64,000 nucleotides of DNA from Rhizobium sp. NXC24 (GTDB taxonomy: Bacteria; Pseudomonadota; Alphaproteobacteria; Rhizobiales; Rhizobiaceae), in assembly GCF_002944315.1 (NCBI RefSeq), contig NZ_CP024314.1, positions 62,001 through 126,000 of the forward strand, in the 5' to 3' direction. This document shows, in pieces, positions 1 through 7,548 of the stretch. How positions within the stretch are numbered: position 1 is the stretch's first letter; every line of letters begins with the position of its first letter. The notes beneath the pieces were generated by a model that searched no databases, was not told the DNA's origin, and worked only from the letters and a program-made list of their open reading frames with translations. Position numbers and translations under genes: made by a program.

Positions 1-520
1 TCGCCATCGCAATGACGGCGCGCTGGCGCATGCCGCCGGAAAGCTGGTGCGGATAGCGCCCGACGGCCTCCGCCGGATTTGCGAAGCCCACCTCCGCCAA
101 AAGTTCGATCGCGCGTTTGCGTGCTGCCCGAGCGGAGAGTTTTTCATGAGCGCGGATCTGCTCTTCTATCTGCCAGCCGATCGTATAGACCGGGGTCAGC
201 GCGGTCATCGGATCCTGCGAGATCAGGCCGATGCCCTTGCCGCGAATGCTTCGCATCCGGCTGGCCGGCAGTTCGAGAATGCGCTCGCCTTGAAAGGCAA
301 CCGCACCGTCGACCCTGGTGGTCTTCGCATCGTGAAGGCCGAGGAGCGACAGAAGCGTTACCGATTTTCCAGAGCCGGACTCGCCGACAATGGAGAGAAT
401 TTCGCCCTGGCGAACCGAAAAGGAGACGTCGTCTACAGCCTTGACGAGGCCCTTGTCGGTCGCAAATGACACGGTAAGACCCTTGACGTCCAGAAGCAGA
501 GGCTTGTTGGAACCGGTCAT
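1..520 (-). CDS. Peptide/amide ABC transporter ATPase, DppD/OppD type (partial)
   Basis: This is the N-terminal part of an ABC ATPase; the rest lies beyond the left edge. About 173 residues are visible. Walker A (GESGSGKS) sits near residue 43, the Q-loop (LISQDP) near 103, and the signature LSGGMRQR near 161. The intact family is about 320-340 residues and powers import of di- or oligopeptides with a DppB/DppC pair. Its ATG lies 2 bp after the stop of the dppB-like gene, so it belongs to the same operon led by amiC. A partner DppF-type ATPase would be expected just outside the window. Substrate cannot be read from the ATPase; the operon context suggests small peptides or amides. Confidence 0.93.
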   Translation of the reverse strand, partial: MTGSNKPLLLDVKGLTVSFATDKGLVKAVDDVSFSVRQGEILSIVGESGSGKSVTLLSLLGLHDAKTTRVDGAVAFQGERILELPASRMRSIRGKGIGLISQDPMTALTPVYTIGWQIEEQIRAHEKLSARAARKRAIELLAEVGFANPAEAVGRYPHQLSGGMRQRAVIAMA

Positions 521-522
521 CG

Positions 523-1494
523 TCAACTCCCTCTCACGCGCGGATCGATCAGCACGTAGATGATGTCCACGCACGCATTGGCGAGGACGACGAAAAAGGA
601 GGCATACATCACCGTGCCAAGAATCATCGGCAGATCCAGATTGAGCAGCGCCTGATAAGTCAGCCGTCCGACACCGTTGAGGCCGAAGACGACTTCGGTA
701 AGCAATGCGGCGCCGCCAACCAGTGCGCCGAAATCGAGGCCGAACATGGTAACGAACGGGATCAGCGACGTCCGGAGCGCGTGCCTGAGCATTACCCGCG
801 CCGGGCTCAGCCCCTTGGCACGAGCGGTGCGGATATAATCTTCGTGATAGGCTTCCACCAAGTTGGCGCGCAGGACGCGGCCGTAAATCCCGATATAGAG
901 CGTCGCCAATGTGATCCACGGAATGATCAGCGTCTTGAACCAGCCCAGCGGATCTTCGAAAAGCGGCTTGTAGCCGAGTGCGGGCACCCAGGAAAAAAGC
1001 CAGGTATCGTGAAGGCGGCTCTGGGAGATCAGATTCATTACCTCGCCAAGCCAGTAGACCGGCATGGAAACGCCGACGAGCGCAAGCATCATCAGCCCGC
1101 GATCGAGTAGGCTGCCCCGTGTCATGGTGGCTACGACGCCGGTCACCACGCCGCCCAGGATCCAGAGAACTGCCGCGCCGAAGACGAGCGACAAGGTCAC
1201 CGGCGCCGCGACGGCGACTTCCGGCACCACGCGCATGCCGCGATTGACGTAAGAGGCGAGATCCTGCGTCACGAAAAGCCGCTTCATCATGATCGCATAT
1301 TGCACGGGCAGCGGCCGATCGAAGCCGAATTCGGATCGGATGGCCTGGATAGTTTCCTGAGAGGCATTGCGGCCGGCGATGCGGGCAGCCGGATCGGAGC
1401 CGGGCGTCGCAAAGAAGATTAGGAAGACGAGCGCCGAGATGCCGAACATCACGAAGATCATCTGGGCGAGACGCTGGAAGATTGCGACAAACAT
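523..1494 (-). CDS. Peptide/amide ABC transporter permease, DppB/OppB type
   Basis: A 323-residue inner membrane permease. An N-terminal hydrophobic helix (about residues 9-30) is followed by a periplasmic loop and several further membrane helices. The cytoplasmic EAA loop, the contact for the ATPase, is visible near residues 213-235 (HEDYIRTARAKGLSP). This length and layout are usual for DppB/OppB. It lies between a DppC-type gene (9 bp upstream) and the DppD-type ATPase (2 bp downstream), the tight spacing of one transcription unit. Family assignment is firm; the transported compound is inferred only from the amide-sensing genes at the head of the operon. Confidence 0.93.
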   Translation of the reverse strand: MFVAIFQRLAQMIFVMFGISALVFLIFFATPGSDPAARIAGRNASQETIQAIRSEFGFDRPLPVQYAIMMKRLFVTQDLASYVNRGMRVVPEVAVAAPVTLSLVFGAAVLWILGGVVTGVVATMTRGSLLDRGLMMLALVGVSMPVYWLGEVMNLISQSRLHDTWLFSWVPALGYKPLFEDPLGWFKTLIIPWITLATLYIGIYGRVLRANLVEAYHEDYIRTARAKGLSPARVMLRHALRTSLIPFVTMFGLDFGALVGGAALLTEVVFGLNGVGRLTYQALLNLDLPMILGTVMYASFFVVLANACVDIIYVLIDPRVRGS

Positions 1495-1503
1495 CCCGCG
1501 CCC

Positions 1504-2541
1504 TCAGACAATCTTGGTGCGTGGGTCGAGCACGTCACGGATGCTGTCGCCGACCACGTTAAGGGAGAGAACGGTGAGCGCGATGACGATGCCGGGCGCG
1601 AGCGCCACGGCCGGGCGCGTATAGAGCAGCGTCTGCCCATCCTGAATGATTGTTCCCCAGCTCGCATCCGGCGCCTGTACGCCGATCGAAAGAAACGAAA
1701 GCGACGACTCGGTGACGATGTTGAGCGCCATCATCAGCGGTATGAAGACGATGAGCATGGTCGACACGTTCGGCAAAATGTCCTTGAGCAGAATGCGCCA
1801 GGCTGGAATACCGAGCCCGACCGCCGCGAGCACGAATTCGCTCTCCTTGAGCGCGAGCACCCGGCCGCGGACGGGTCTTGCGACATAGGGCACGTAGATG
1901 ATGCCGATGATGCCGATCGGCAGGAGCAGACTGTCGGCAGTGATTTCAATCGGGCCGATCACAACGCCCTTCGAAATCATCACGATCGAAAGCGAGATCG
2001 CCAGCAGATAGACGGGAAACGCCCAGAGAATGTCGAGAATGCGCGACAGCACGATATCTGCGAGGCCGCCGAAAAAACCCGCAGATATGCCGATGGCTGC
2101 GGCCAGCACGAGACAGACGGCCGTCGCAGCCGACGCGATCAGCAGGGAATTCCTTCCGCCATAGAGGAGGCGGGCGGCAACGTCGCGACCCTGCGTATCG
2201 GCACCGAGGAAATATTGCGCTCCCCAGGTCGGCCCGATCGGAGTCACGCCGAGGCCCAGCCCCTCGGTAGAGGCCTGCATGATCTTCACCTTTTTGCCGT
2301 CGACCGTGACCTTGCCGCTCAGGTTGGAGCGGAACGGATCCGTGCCGGCGATATCGGCGGCGTAGAATGGCGCCGCAAGGCTCGACAACACGATCACGAG
2401 GAGCAGGAAAACGGCGGCGATCGTCGGCTTGTCGCGTTTCAGGAGCACCCAGGCCCGCCGCCAGGGACCGGCGCCGCTACGCGTCGCAACGGCGTCGAGC
2501 CTTTCGATCTCGGAAGATGGGGTATCGGCCAAGGCGTTCAT
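1504..2541 (-). CDS. Peptide/amide ABC transporter permease, DppC/OppC type
   Basis: A 345-residue permease partner of the DppB-type protein. It has the DppC layout: a first membrane helix near residues 30-55, a longer periplasmic segment that follows, then a five-helix core with the EAA loop (LKESEFVLAAVGLGIPAW) near residue 230. I chose the ATG at 2541 over an upstream in-frame GTG at 2556 because GGGAAAGCGAG sits directly before the ATG at Shine-Dalgarno distance. The gene is separated from the solute-binding-protein gene by about 75 bp containing a 12-bp perfect hairpin, which may lower permease expression relative to the binding protein. Confidence 0.92.
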   Translation of the reverse strand: MNALADTPSSEIERLDAVATRSGAGPWRRAWVLLKRDKPTIAAVFLLLVIVLSSLAAPFYAADIAGTDPFRSNLSGKVTVDGKKVKIMQASTEGLGLGVTPIGPTWGAQYFLGADTQGRDVAARLLYGGRNSLLIASAATAVCLVLAAAIGISAGFFGGLADIVLSRILDILWAFPVYLLAISLSIVMISKGVVIGPIEITADSLLLPIGIIGIIYVPYVARPVRGRVLALKESEFVLAAVGLGIPAWRILLKDILPNVSTMLIVFIPLMMALNIVTESSLSFLSIGVQAPDASWGTIIQDGQTLLYTRPAVALAPGIVIALTVLSLNVVGDSIRDVLDPRTKIV

Positions 2542-2581
2542 CTCGCTTTCCCGCACGGGTCATATACAACAGGCACGCATG

Positions 2582-2612
2582 CAGGCGGCGGCGCTGATCG
2601 CGCCGCCGCCTG
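2582..2612 (-). repeat. 12-bp perfect GC-rich hairpin after the solute-binding-protein gene
   Basis: Arms CAGGCGGCGGCG (2582-2593) and CGCCGCCGCCTG (2601-2612) are perfectly complementary with a 7-nt loop. The hairpin lies 5 bp after the stop of the binding-protein gene and before the dppC-like gene, on the transcribed minus strand. No T-run follows, so it is more likely a 3'-end stabiliser or partial processing site than a full terminator. Such elements commonly give excess binding protein over permease. Confidence 0.7.
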
Positions 2613-2616
2613 ATGG

Positions 2617-4311
2617 TTACTTCACCCAGGATTGGGAGATGACCCAGCGGTTCTGCTTGTTGAAGGCATAATTTCCGAGGCGGGCGGAGGTGAAATTCAC
2701 GCTCTTCGGCGTGAACAGCGGCGCCAGCGGCGCTTCAGCCATATAGGCCTTGTCGATCTTGGCCCATTCGGCATTGGCGGCTTTCTCATCGGTCAGCGAA
2801 AGGGTCATGGCCGCCTTCATCTTGGCGTCGAGGTCCTTATTGCAATAGCCGGCGATATTGATCGAGGAATCGCTGCCTTTGTTGAAGCTGCTGCAGGAGA
2901 GCAGCACATTCAGAAAGTCCGACGCGGCCGGATAGTCCATATACCACTGGGTAACGCTGATCTGGACGTTGTTGTTGGTATTCTGAATGTAGGCAAACTC
3001 GATATTGGGCGAGATCGCCTTCATCGAGGCATCATAGCCGAGCTCGTTGAGGACGCTCTGAATATAGGTGCCGATGCCGCGTGCAACCGCGTTGTCTTCG
3101 GCGATCACGGTCACCTTTTGACCCTTCGTGCCCGATTCCTCGACCAGTTGCTTGGCCTTGTCCATATCTGCCTCCGACCACTTCGGGCCGGGGTCCTTGG
3201 TATAGATGCAATCATCGACATGGCCGGGGAAATCGGGCGGCAGGATCTGGCAAGTCGGCTGTGCCAGCACTTCACCCCCGAAGAGCCCGACGAGTGCGTC
3301 ACGATCGAGCGCATAGTTCAGGGCCTGTCGCGCCTTGATGTTATTAAAGGGCGGTAGATTGACGTTCATCGGCGCGTACCAAAAGGCCGCGAGCGGATCG
3401 ATGCGAACCTGCTTGGCGTATTTCGAGCCGATCTCAGGCAGGCGATCCGTCGGCGGCGTGTCGAACATCCAGTCCACCTGACCATTGATCACGGCATTGA
3501 TACCGGCTTCCTCGGTCATGCCGAACTTATAGTCGATTTCGTCGGCATAGCCGTCCGGCTGCGCATCGACGCTCCATTCCTTGAAATAGGGATTGCGCTT
3601 CAACACCATCTTTTCATTTGGGTTGTAGCTTTCGATCATGTAGGCACCGGTTCCCGGTATGGGGCTCGTGCCGGCATCCTTGGCGGGCGTATCGGCTGGG
3701 ACGATACTCGCATGCGGTACCGCAAGCTTGGCGAAGAACTCCGAATCCGCCGCGGTGAGATTGATGGTGACTGTGCCGGCCTTCTCGTCGGCAATCACAC
3801 CGCCATCAAGCGTGCAGGTATCACCATCAGCCATGCATTTATCGGCGCCGACGATACCATTGTAGAAACTGCCCATGGTTGGACCCTTGACCTTGAAGAT
3901 CCGCTGAAACGAGGCCACGACATCGGCCGGCGTGACGTCCTTGCCGTTCCAGAACTTGATGCCCTTGCGGATCTTGAAGACATAGGTTTTCCCGTCATTC
4001 TTGATCTCCGGCATTTCCTCGGCGATCGCGGGCACGATCTTGAAGCCTTCCGTACCACCCGCCTGCTTGAACTTGACGAGGCCGTCATAGCTCATCTGGT
4101 AGATCTGCCAATACTGGGCCGTATAGTTGAGCATCGGATCGATGGTGCCGGCCGCCGAAACGGCCGAGAGCGTCATCGTGCCACCGCGATGCTGAGCCAT
4201 GAGCGCGGCCCGGTCCTCGGCGTGAGCCACCCCCGAAAGCATGGTCTGGGCGAGCAGAAGGCCGGCGAAAGCTGCCCCCGCGCGGAAAAATGTTGTTGTC
4301 CGTGTCATCAT
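2617..4311 (-). CDS. Peptide/amide ABC transporter substrate-binding protein, family 5
   Basis: A 564-residue periplasmic solute-binding protein of the DppA/OppA (SBP_bac_5) family. A signal peptide is evident: basic start (MMTRTTTFFR), a hydrophobic core, then an AHA cleavage motif near residue 31. The mature protein shows family features such as repeated aromatic-rich segments and a length typical of the cluster-C peptide binders. AGGGGAA precedes the start. The gene sits between the S33 hydrolase gene and the permeases. Family 5 proteins bind peptides, nickel chelates or opines, so the ligand is open; an amino acid amide or short peptide fits the neighbouring amidase/iminopeptidase and the AmiC sensor. 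Confidence 0.93.
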   Translation of the reverse strand: MMTRTTTFFRAGAAFAGLLLAQTMLSGVAHAEDRAALMAQHRGGTMTLSAVSAAGTIDPMLNYTAQYWQIYQMSYDGLVKFKQAGGTEGFKIVPAIAEEMPEIKNDGKTYVFKIRKGIKFWNGKDVTPADVVASFQRIFKVKGPTMGSFYNGIVGADKCMADGDTCTLDGGVIADEKAGTVTINLTAADSEFFAKLAVPHASIVPADTPAKDAGTSPIPGTGAYMIESYNPNEKMVLKRNPYFKEWSVDAQPDGYADEIDYKFGMTEEAGINAVINGQVDWMFDTPPTDRLPEIGSKYAKQVRIDPLAAFWYAPMNVNLPPFNNIKARQALNYALDRDALVGLFGGEVLAQPTCQILPPDFPGHVDDCIYTKDPGPKWSEADMDKAKQLVEESGTKGQKVTVIAEDNAVARGIGTYIQSVLNELGYDASMKAISPNIEFAYIQNTNNNVQISVTQWYMDYPAASDFLNVLLSCSSFNKGSDSSINIAGYCNKDLDAKMKAAMTLSLTDEKAANAEWAKIDKAYMAEAPLAPLFTPKSVNFTSARLGNYAFNKQNRWVISQSWVK

Positions 4312-4387
4312 GATTGTCTGTTCCCCTCATTGTAGCTGGTTCGATACGGCTGCTATTTACGACCGGTCCGTTGACAGTCTCTTGCTT

Positions 4388-5281
4388 TCAGGGCGCTTTC
4401 TCATTCAGAAATGCGCCAACCTCGGCCATGCAGGCCGCGCGTTCCTCGACATGCGGCATGTGGCTGGACTGTTCAAAGATCCGCCAGCGCACATCCGGGA
4501 TTTCATCGGCATAGGGTTGCACGCAGGCCTCCGTCGCCTCGTCGTAGCGACCAGAGATCAACAGCGTCGGGACATCGATGGTCGAAAGACGACCGACGAT
4601 CGACCAATCCTTCATCGTGCCAATGACATGGAATTCGTTGGGGCCGTTCATCGTGTAGTAGACGGTCGGGTCCTCGGCTATGGCATCGAAGGTGCGCTTT
4701 ACCTCCGGCGGCATGGGGACGACGCGGCAGACATGGCGCTCGTTGAAAACGTCTGTTGCCTTGACGTATTCTGGGCTGCCCGTGGTGCCGGCCAGTTCAT
4801 GCTTGAGCAGCGTGGCCTGCACGTCGGCCGGCAAGGCTTCGCGAAGGCGATTGGCCTCGGAAATCCAGGTTTTCATTGCCGCGGGCGAATTGGCGATCAC
4901 GAGCGCCTTGAGACCGGCCGGCCGATCGACGGAGAATTCAGCCGACAACATGCCGCCCCAGGATTGTCCGAGCAGGCAATAGGCGTCCCGGATGCCCAGA
5001 TGGTCGATCAAGTTATGGAGCTCCGCCTTGAAGAAGGCGACCGTCCAGAAATCACCGCCCTTTTCCGGCAGGTGCGTGGACTTGCCATTGCCCACCTGGT
5101 CATAGTGGATGACGGCGCGGCCGGTGGCGGCGATATCCTTGAAACTGTCGACATAATCATGCGTGCAGCCAGGCCCGCCATGCGCGACGATCAGCGGCGG
5201 CTTGCCGGATGCGAGGTCTCCAGTGATCCGGTACCAGCTCCTGTAACTGCCATAGGGCGCATAGCCTTCGATTACCTCCAT
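4388..5281 (-). CDS. Alpha/beta hydrolase, proline iminopeptidase / L-amino acid amidase (S33)
   Basis: A 297-residue cytoplasmic alpha/beta hydrolase of the proline iminopeptidase family (S33). The oxyanion motif [10 protein letters not shown] is at residues 35-43. The nucleophile elbow GQSWGG places Ser107, and likely triad partners are Asp247 (SGRYDE) and His274 (SSHMPH). I start at the ATG at 5281, preceded by AAGGAGACGAAAT; the frame upstream is open but not protein-like. Known members release N-terminal proline or hydrolyse L-amino acid amides (LaaA type). Its place between amiR and a peptide importer makes amidase or amino-dipeptidase activity the likely role, supplying ammonia and amino acid from imported amides. 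Confidence 0.88.
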   Translation of the reverse strand: MEVIEGYAPYGSYRSWYRITGDLASGKPPLIVAHGGPGCTHDYVDSFKDIAATGRAVIHYDQVGNGKSTHLPEKGGDFWTVAFFKAELHNLIDHLGIRDAYCLLGQSWGGMLSAEFSVDRPAGLKALVIANSPAAMKTWISEANRLREALPADVQATLLKHELAGTTGSPEYVKATDVFNERHVCRVVPMPPEVKRTFDAIAEDPTVYYTMNGPNEFHVIGTMKDWSIVGRLSTIDVPTLLISGRYDEATEACVQPYADEIPDVRWRIFEQSSHMPHVEERAACMAEVGAFLNEKAP

Positions 5282-5307
5282 ATTTCGTCTCCTTCTTGTT
5301 CGTCTTC

Positions 5308-5898
5308 CTAATGTCCGCCGTGGGTACGCCTGTCGTTCTTGCAGATGGCGTCCGCGGCCTCTTCGACCGTCATGCCCCAATCCATCGAGATGCGTCTCAA
5401 GCGTTTGAAAGCGGCGGCTTCGCCGGCATATCCCTGCTGCATCAATTGCAATACGGCGCGCACCACGATCGGTCGCTGACGCAATCGGTCCTCGAGCGCA
5501 CGGATATCATCGGCATGGCTGCGGGCTTTCTGGTAGGCATGCGATGCGATCAGCAGCGCGCTATAGGCGCCTGTCGAGCCGATCGGCTTCAGCATATGCG
5601 CGTTCGAGCCCTGGGAGAGCACCCATTCGATCCGCCCCGGCGCTTCCGAGCCGATCAACGCGACGAGCGGCATCGGCGAAAAGCCAGATGGCCAGGGAAA
5701 TTGCTGGTCGTGTCCCATGTCGGCATCGAAGAACACCACATCGGCCTGAGCATCCTGCTCATCGAGCTGCGGCCAGACGGCCTTGACCTGGATGTGCAGC
5801 GACTCCAACTGGCGCGTCAGCGCCTCGACGGACGGATGCGGCCGATGCAGGATCACTGCGCGCCACCTCGAAAACATCGGTCGTTCGAAGCGGCTCAT
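5308..5898 (-). CDS. amiR: AmiR-type ANTAR RNA-binding antiterminator
   Basis: A 196-residue protein, the same length as Pseudomonas AmiR. Residues 1-120 form a receiver-like fold without the full phosphorylation signature. A coiled-coil stretch around 125-140 leads into a C-terminal ANTAR helical bundle (about 140-190: [18 protein letters not shown] and [19 protein letters not shown]). ANTAR domains bind paired small RNA stem-loops and stop formation of a downstream terminator. Its start overlaps the amiC stop by 4 bp, matching the need for a stoichiometric AmiC-AmiR complex that is released by amide. A matching terminator leader lies upstream of amiC. Confidence 0.88.
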   Translation of the reverse strand: MSRFERPMFSRWRAVILHRPHPSVEALTRQLESLHIQVKAVWPQLDEQDAQADVVFFDADMGHDQQFPWPSGFSPMPLVALIGSEAPGRIEWVLSQGSNAHMLKPIGSTGAYSALLIASHAYQKARSHADDIRALEDRLRQRPIVVRAVLQLMQQGYAGEAAAFKRLRRISMDWGMTVEEAADAICKNDRRTHGGH

Positions 5899-7064
5899 TT
5901 GACCACCTTCAATCCCGCGCCCGGCCCATAAACGCTCGGCCTGCCGGGAAAAATCGAACGCACCAGATAGGGATCTGCCTCGACAACAGGGGTTTCGGTG
6001 TCGAAAATCTCGAAACCGCCCTCGCTGTCGGACCTGCCGATATATGGCCGCAAACCGGCGTAATGGGTGCGCGGATCAAACGAAATCGGCCCGATGGGCG
6101 TATCGAACCGCCGTTGCGTCACCACTTTGCGGATCAAATCCGGATCGTCCGTGCCGGCATCGGCGATCGCCTGGGCCAGGACGGAAACCGCCATATAGGC
6201 GAAGGCAAATGGCCCTGTGACCGGCCGGCCGTCGCCACGGCGAGCTGCCAATCGCGTCTTGAAATGCCGATTTTCCTGAGTGTCGAGCCTGTCCAGATAG
6301 ATGTTGGTGACGATGTGCCCAGCCTTGGCTTGCGAACTCAGGTCGGTGAGATCGATTTCCGAAAGGTTGCAGGCCACGAGCGGCCGGCGTTCGGCGCTAA
6401 AATCGACGTTCTCCTCACGCAGTTCCGCATAGGCCCGGATGAACGCATGGGCGGAACGGCCAACAAGGTTGGAGAGGATGAAATCCGGCCGCTTCAGGCG
6501 GATTTCGGCAATCAGGTGATCGACCTCTTCCGAACCGAGCGGCACGAAGCGCTCTGCCAGCACCTCGCCACCCGCCGCCTCGGTCAGCTCGCGGGCGATG
6601 CGGCCAATTTCCCAGCCCCAGATATAGTTCGAGCCGACGATGAACGGCCGCCGGCCGTAACGCGGCAAGACGTAGTCGAACAGCGGCAACAGATGCTGGT
6701 TCGGACAGGCGCCCAGATAGATGACGCTGTCACTCGTCTCATAGCCCTCGTGCGGAAAGGCGTACCAGAGCAGCGTGCCATGGCGTTCGACGACTGGAAG
6801 CACTTCCTTCCGGCTCCAAGACGTGATCGCGCCGACGATGTGCCGACATCCCCTTTGCCGGATGGCGACCTCGGCGAGTTCGGCATAGCGTTCCGCACTC
6901 CCGGCTGGATCATCGACACGCGGGTCGAATTGGAAGAAATAGCTGGAATCACCGTTGAGTTCGGCGATTGCCGCCAAGGCTCCGTCCACGGCATCACGGC
7001 CAAGTGTCGCATAAGTGCCCGTCGTCGAATAAAGAAGTGAGAGAGGGACGGGCTTTCGGGTCAT
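5895..7064 (-). CDS. amiC: AmiC-type cytoplasmic amide sensor (periplasmic-binding-protein fold)
   Basis: A 389-residue type I periplasmic-binding-protein fold without a signal peptide; it begins MTRKPVPLSLLYSTTGTYA, so the protein should stay in the cytoplasm like AmiC of Pseudomonas (about 385 residues). The LLYSTTG start and the segment GAITSWSRKEVLPVVE match the branched-chain/amide-binding family. AmiC normally holds AmiR inactive until an amide binds. It is the first gene of the operon that carries amiR, the S33 hydrolase and the Dpp-type importer. The Shine-Dalgarno before the ATG is weak. What is inferred is the ligand: a short amide, amino acid amide or urea-like compound. Confidence 0.88.
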   Translation of the reverse strand: MTRKPVPLSLLYSTTGTYATLGRDAVDGALAAIAELNGDSSYFFQFDPRVDDPAGSAERYAELAEVAIRQRGCRHIVGAITSWSRKEVLPVVERHGTLLWYAFPHEGYETSDSVIYLGACPNQHLLPLFDYVLPRYGRRPFIVGSNYIWGWEIGRIARELTEAAGGEVLAERFVPLGSEEVDHLIAEIRLKRPDFILSNLVGRSAHAFIRAYAELREENVDFSAERRPLVACNLSEIDLTDLSSQAKAGHIVTNIYLDRLDTQENRHFKTRLAARRGDGRPVTGPFAFAYMAVSVLAQAIADAGTDDPDLIRKVVTQRRFDTPIGPISFDPRTHYAGLRPYIGRSDSEGGFEIFDTETPVVEADPYLVRSIFPGRPSVYGPGAGLKVVK

Positions 7065-7203
7065 AGGATGTCCCGCAACCCACCGAATGGGCAGCGGCCG
7101 ATTGCGCGCCGCTCGAAAGACAATGGACTATCCTCGTTGGGGGTATTCTTGATCACGCCAAAATCTCGGTTTGAACGCTTGGCACGACCGACCAAACGGC
7201 ACG

Positions 7204-7241
7204 AAAAAAGCCCCGTCCGCAGGGTGTGCGGAAAGCGGGGC
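7204..7241 (-). terminator. Intrinsic terminator in the amiC leader
   Basis: On the minus strand the stem (arms around 7230-7241 and 7210-7221, GCCCCG plus TCCGCA pairing with TGCGGA plus CGGGGC, with a small CTT/AA asymmetry) is followed directly by six T residues (7209-7204). It lies between the promoter and amiC, about 140 bp before the start codon, where it would stop transcription of the whole operon unless antiterminated. Confidence 0.8.
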
Positions 7242-7267
7242 TCATTTGCCGTTGGCGATCAATGCCA
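7239..7267 (-). promoter_or_regulatory. Two tandem stem-loops, candidate ANTAR (AmiR) RNA target
   Basis: Reading the minus strand, the first stem-loop is TGGC-ATTGATC-GCCA (7267-7253) and the second is GGC-AAATGA-GCC (7250-7239). The second shares its 3' GCC with the 5' arm of the terminator, so the two structures exclude each other, as in known ANTAR leaders. The small loops start with A. The exact A1/G4 hexaloop consensus is only approximate here, so this is a candidate. Confidence 0.55.
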
Positions 7268-7279
7268 TTTCTTGCTTTA

Positions 7280-7308
7280 ACGCTATGACAAGCTCACTTT
7301 ATAGTCAA
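7280..7308 (-). promoter_or_regulatory. Candidate promoter of the amiC operon
   Basis: On the minus strand TTGACT (7308-7303) is followed by a 17-bp spacer and TAGCGT (7285-7280). Transcription would begin near 7273, a few bases before the first leader stem-loop. The remaining sequence 7309-7548 up to the GGDEF gene shows no gene; it holds GTTAACT twice (7427-7433 and 7451-7457). Confidence 0.5.
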
Positions 7309-7548
7309 TTAGAAATCATGCTCATTTTTCAATCATTCGCCTGCGCCCAATCCGGCGATACCGCGCCGCGGCTGGTTAGGCGCTGGGATATGGGGCGCCA
7401 TCTTCCCGGGCAATCCTCAAATCAAGGTTAACTGGGAACATTGAGACGGCGTTAACTTACATGCCATGATGAAAATGGGCCTGTCGCATGTTTTGTTGGC
7501 TATAGCATCATTGTTAAGCTTCTGGTGCTACCGCTATCCAGAAGACAA

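Noticed and set aside
7253..7267. A sigma-54 promoter reading of TGGCATTGATCGCC before amiC
   Set aside because: The GC doublet of the -12 element is not at the right place (no TGC after the correct gap), and the same bases form the first leader stem-loop.
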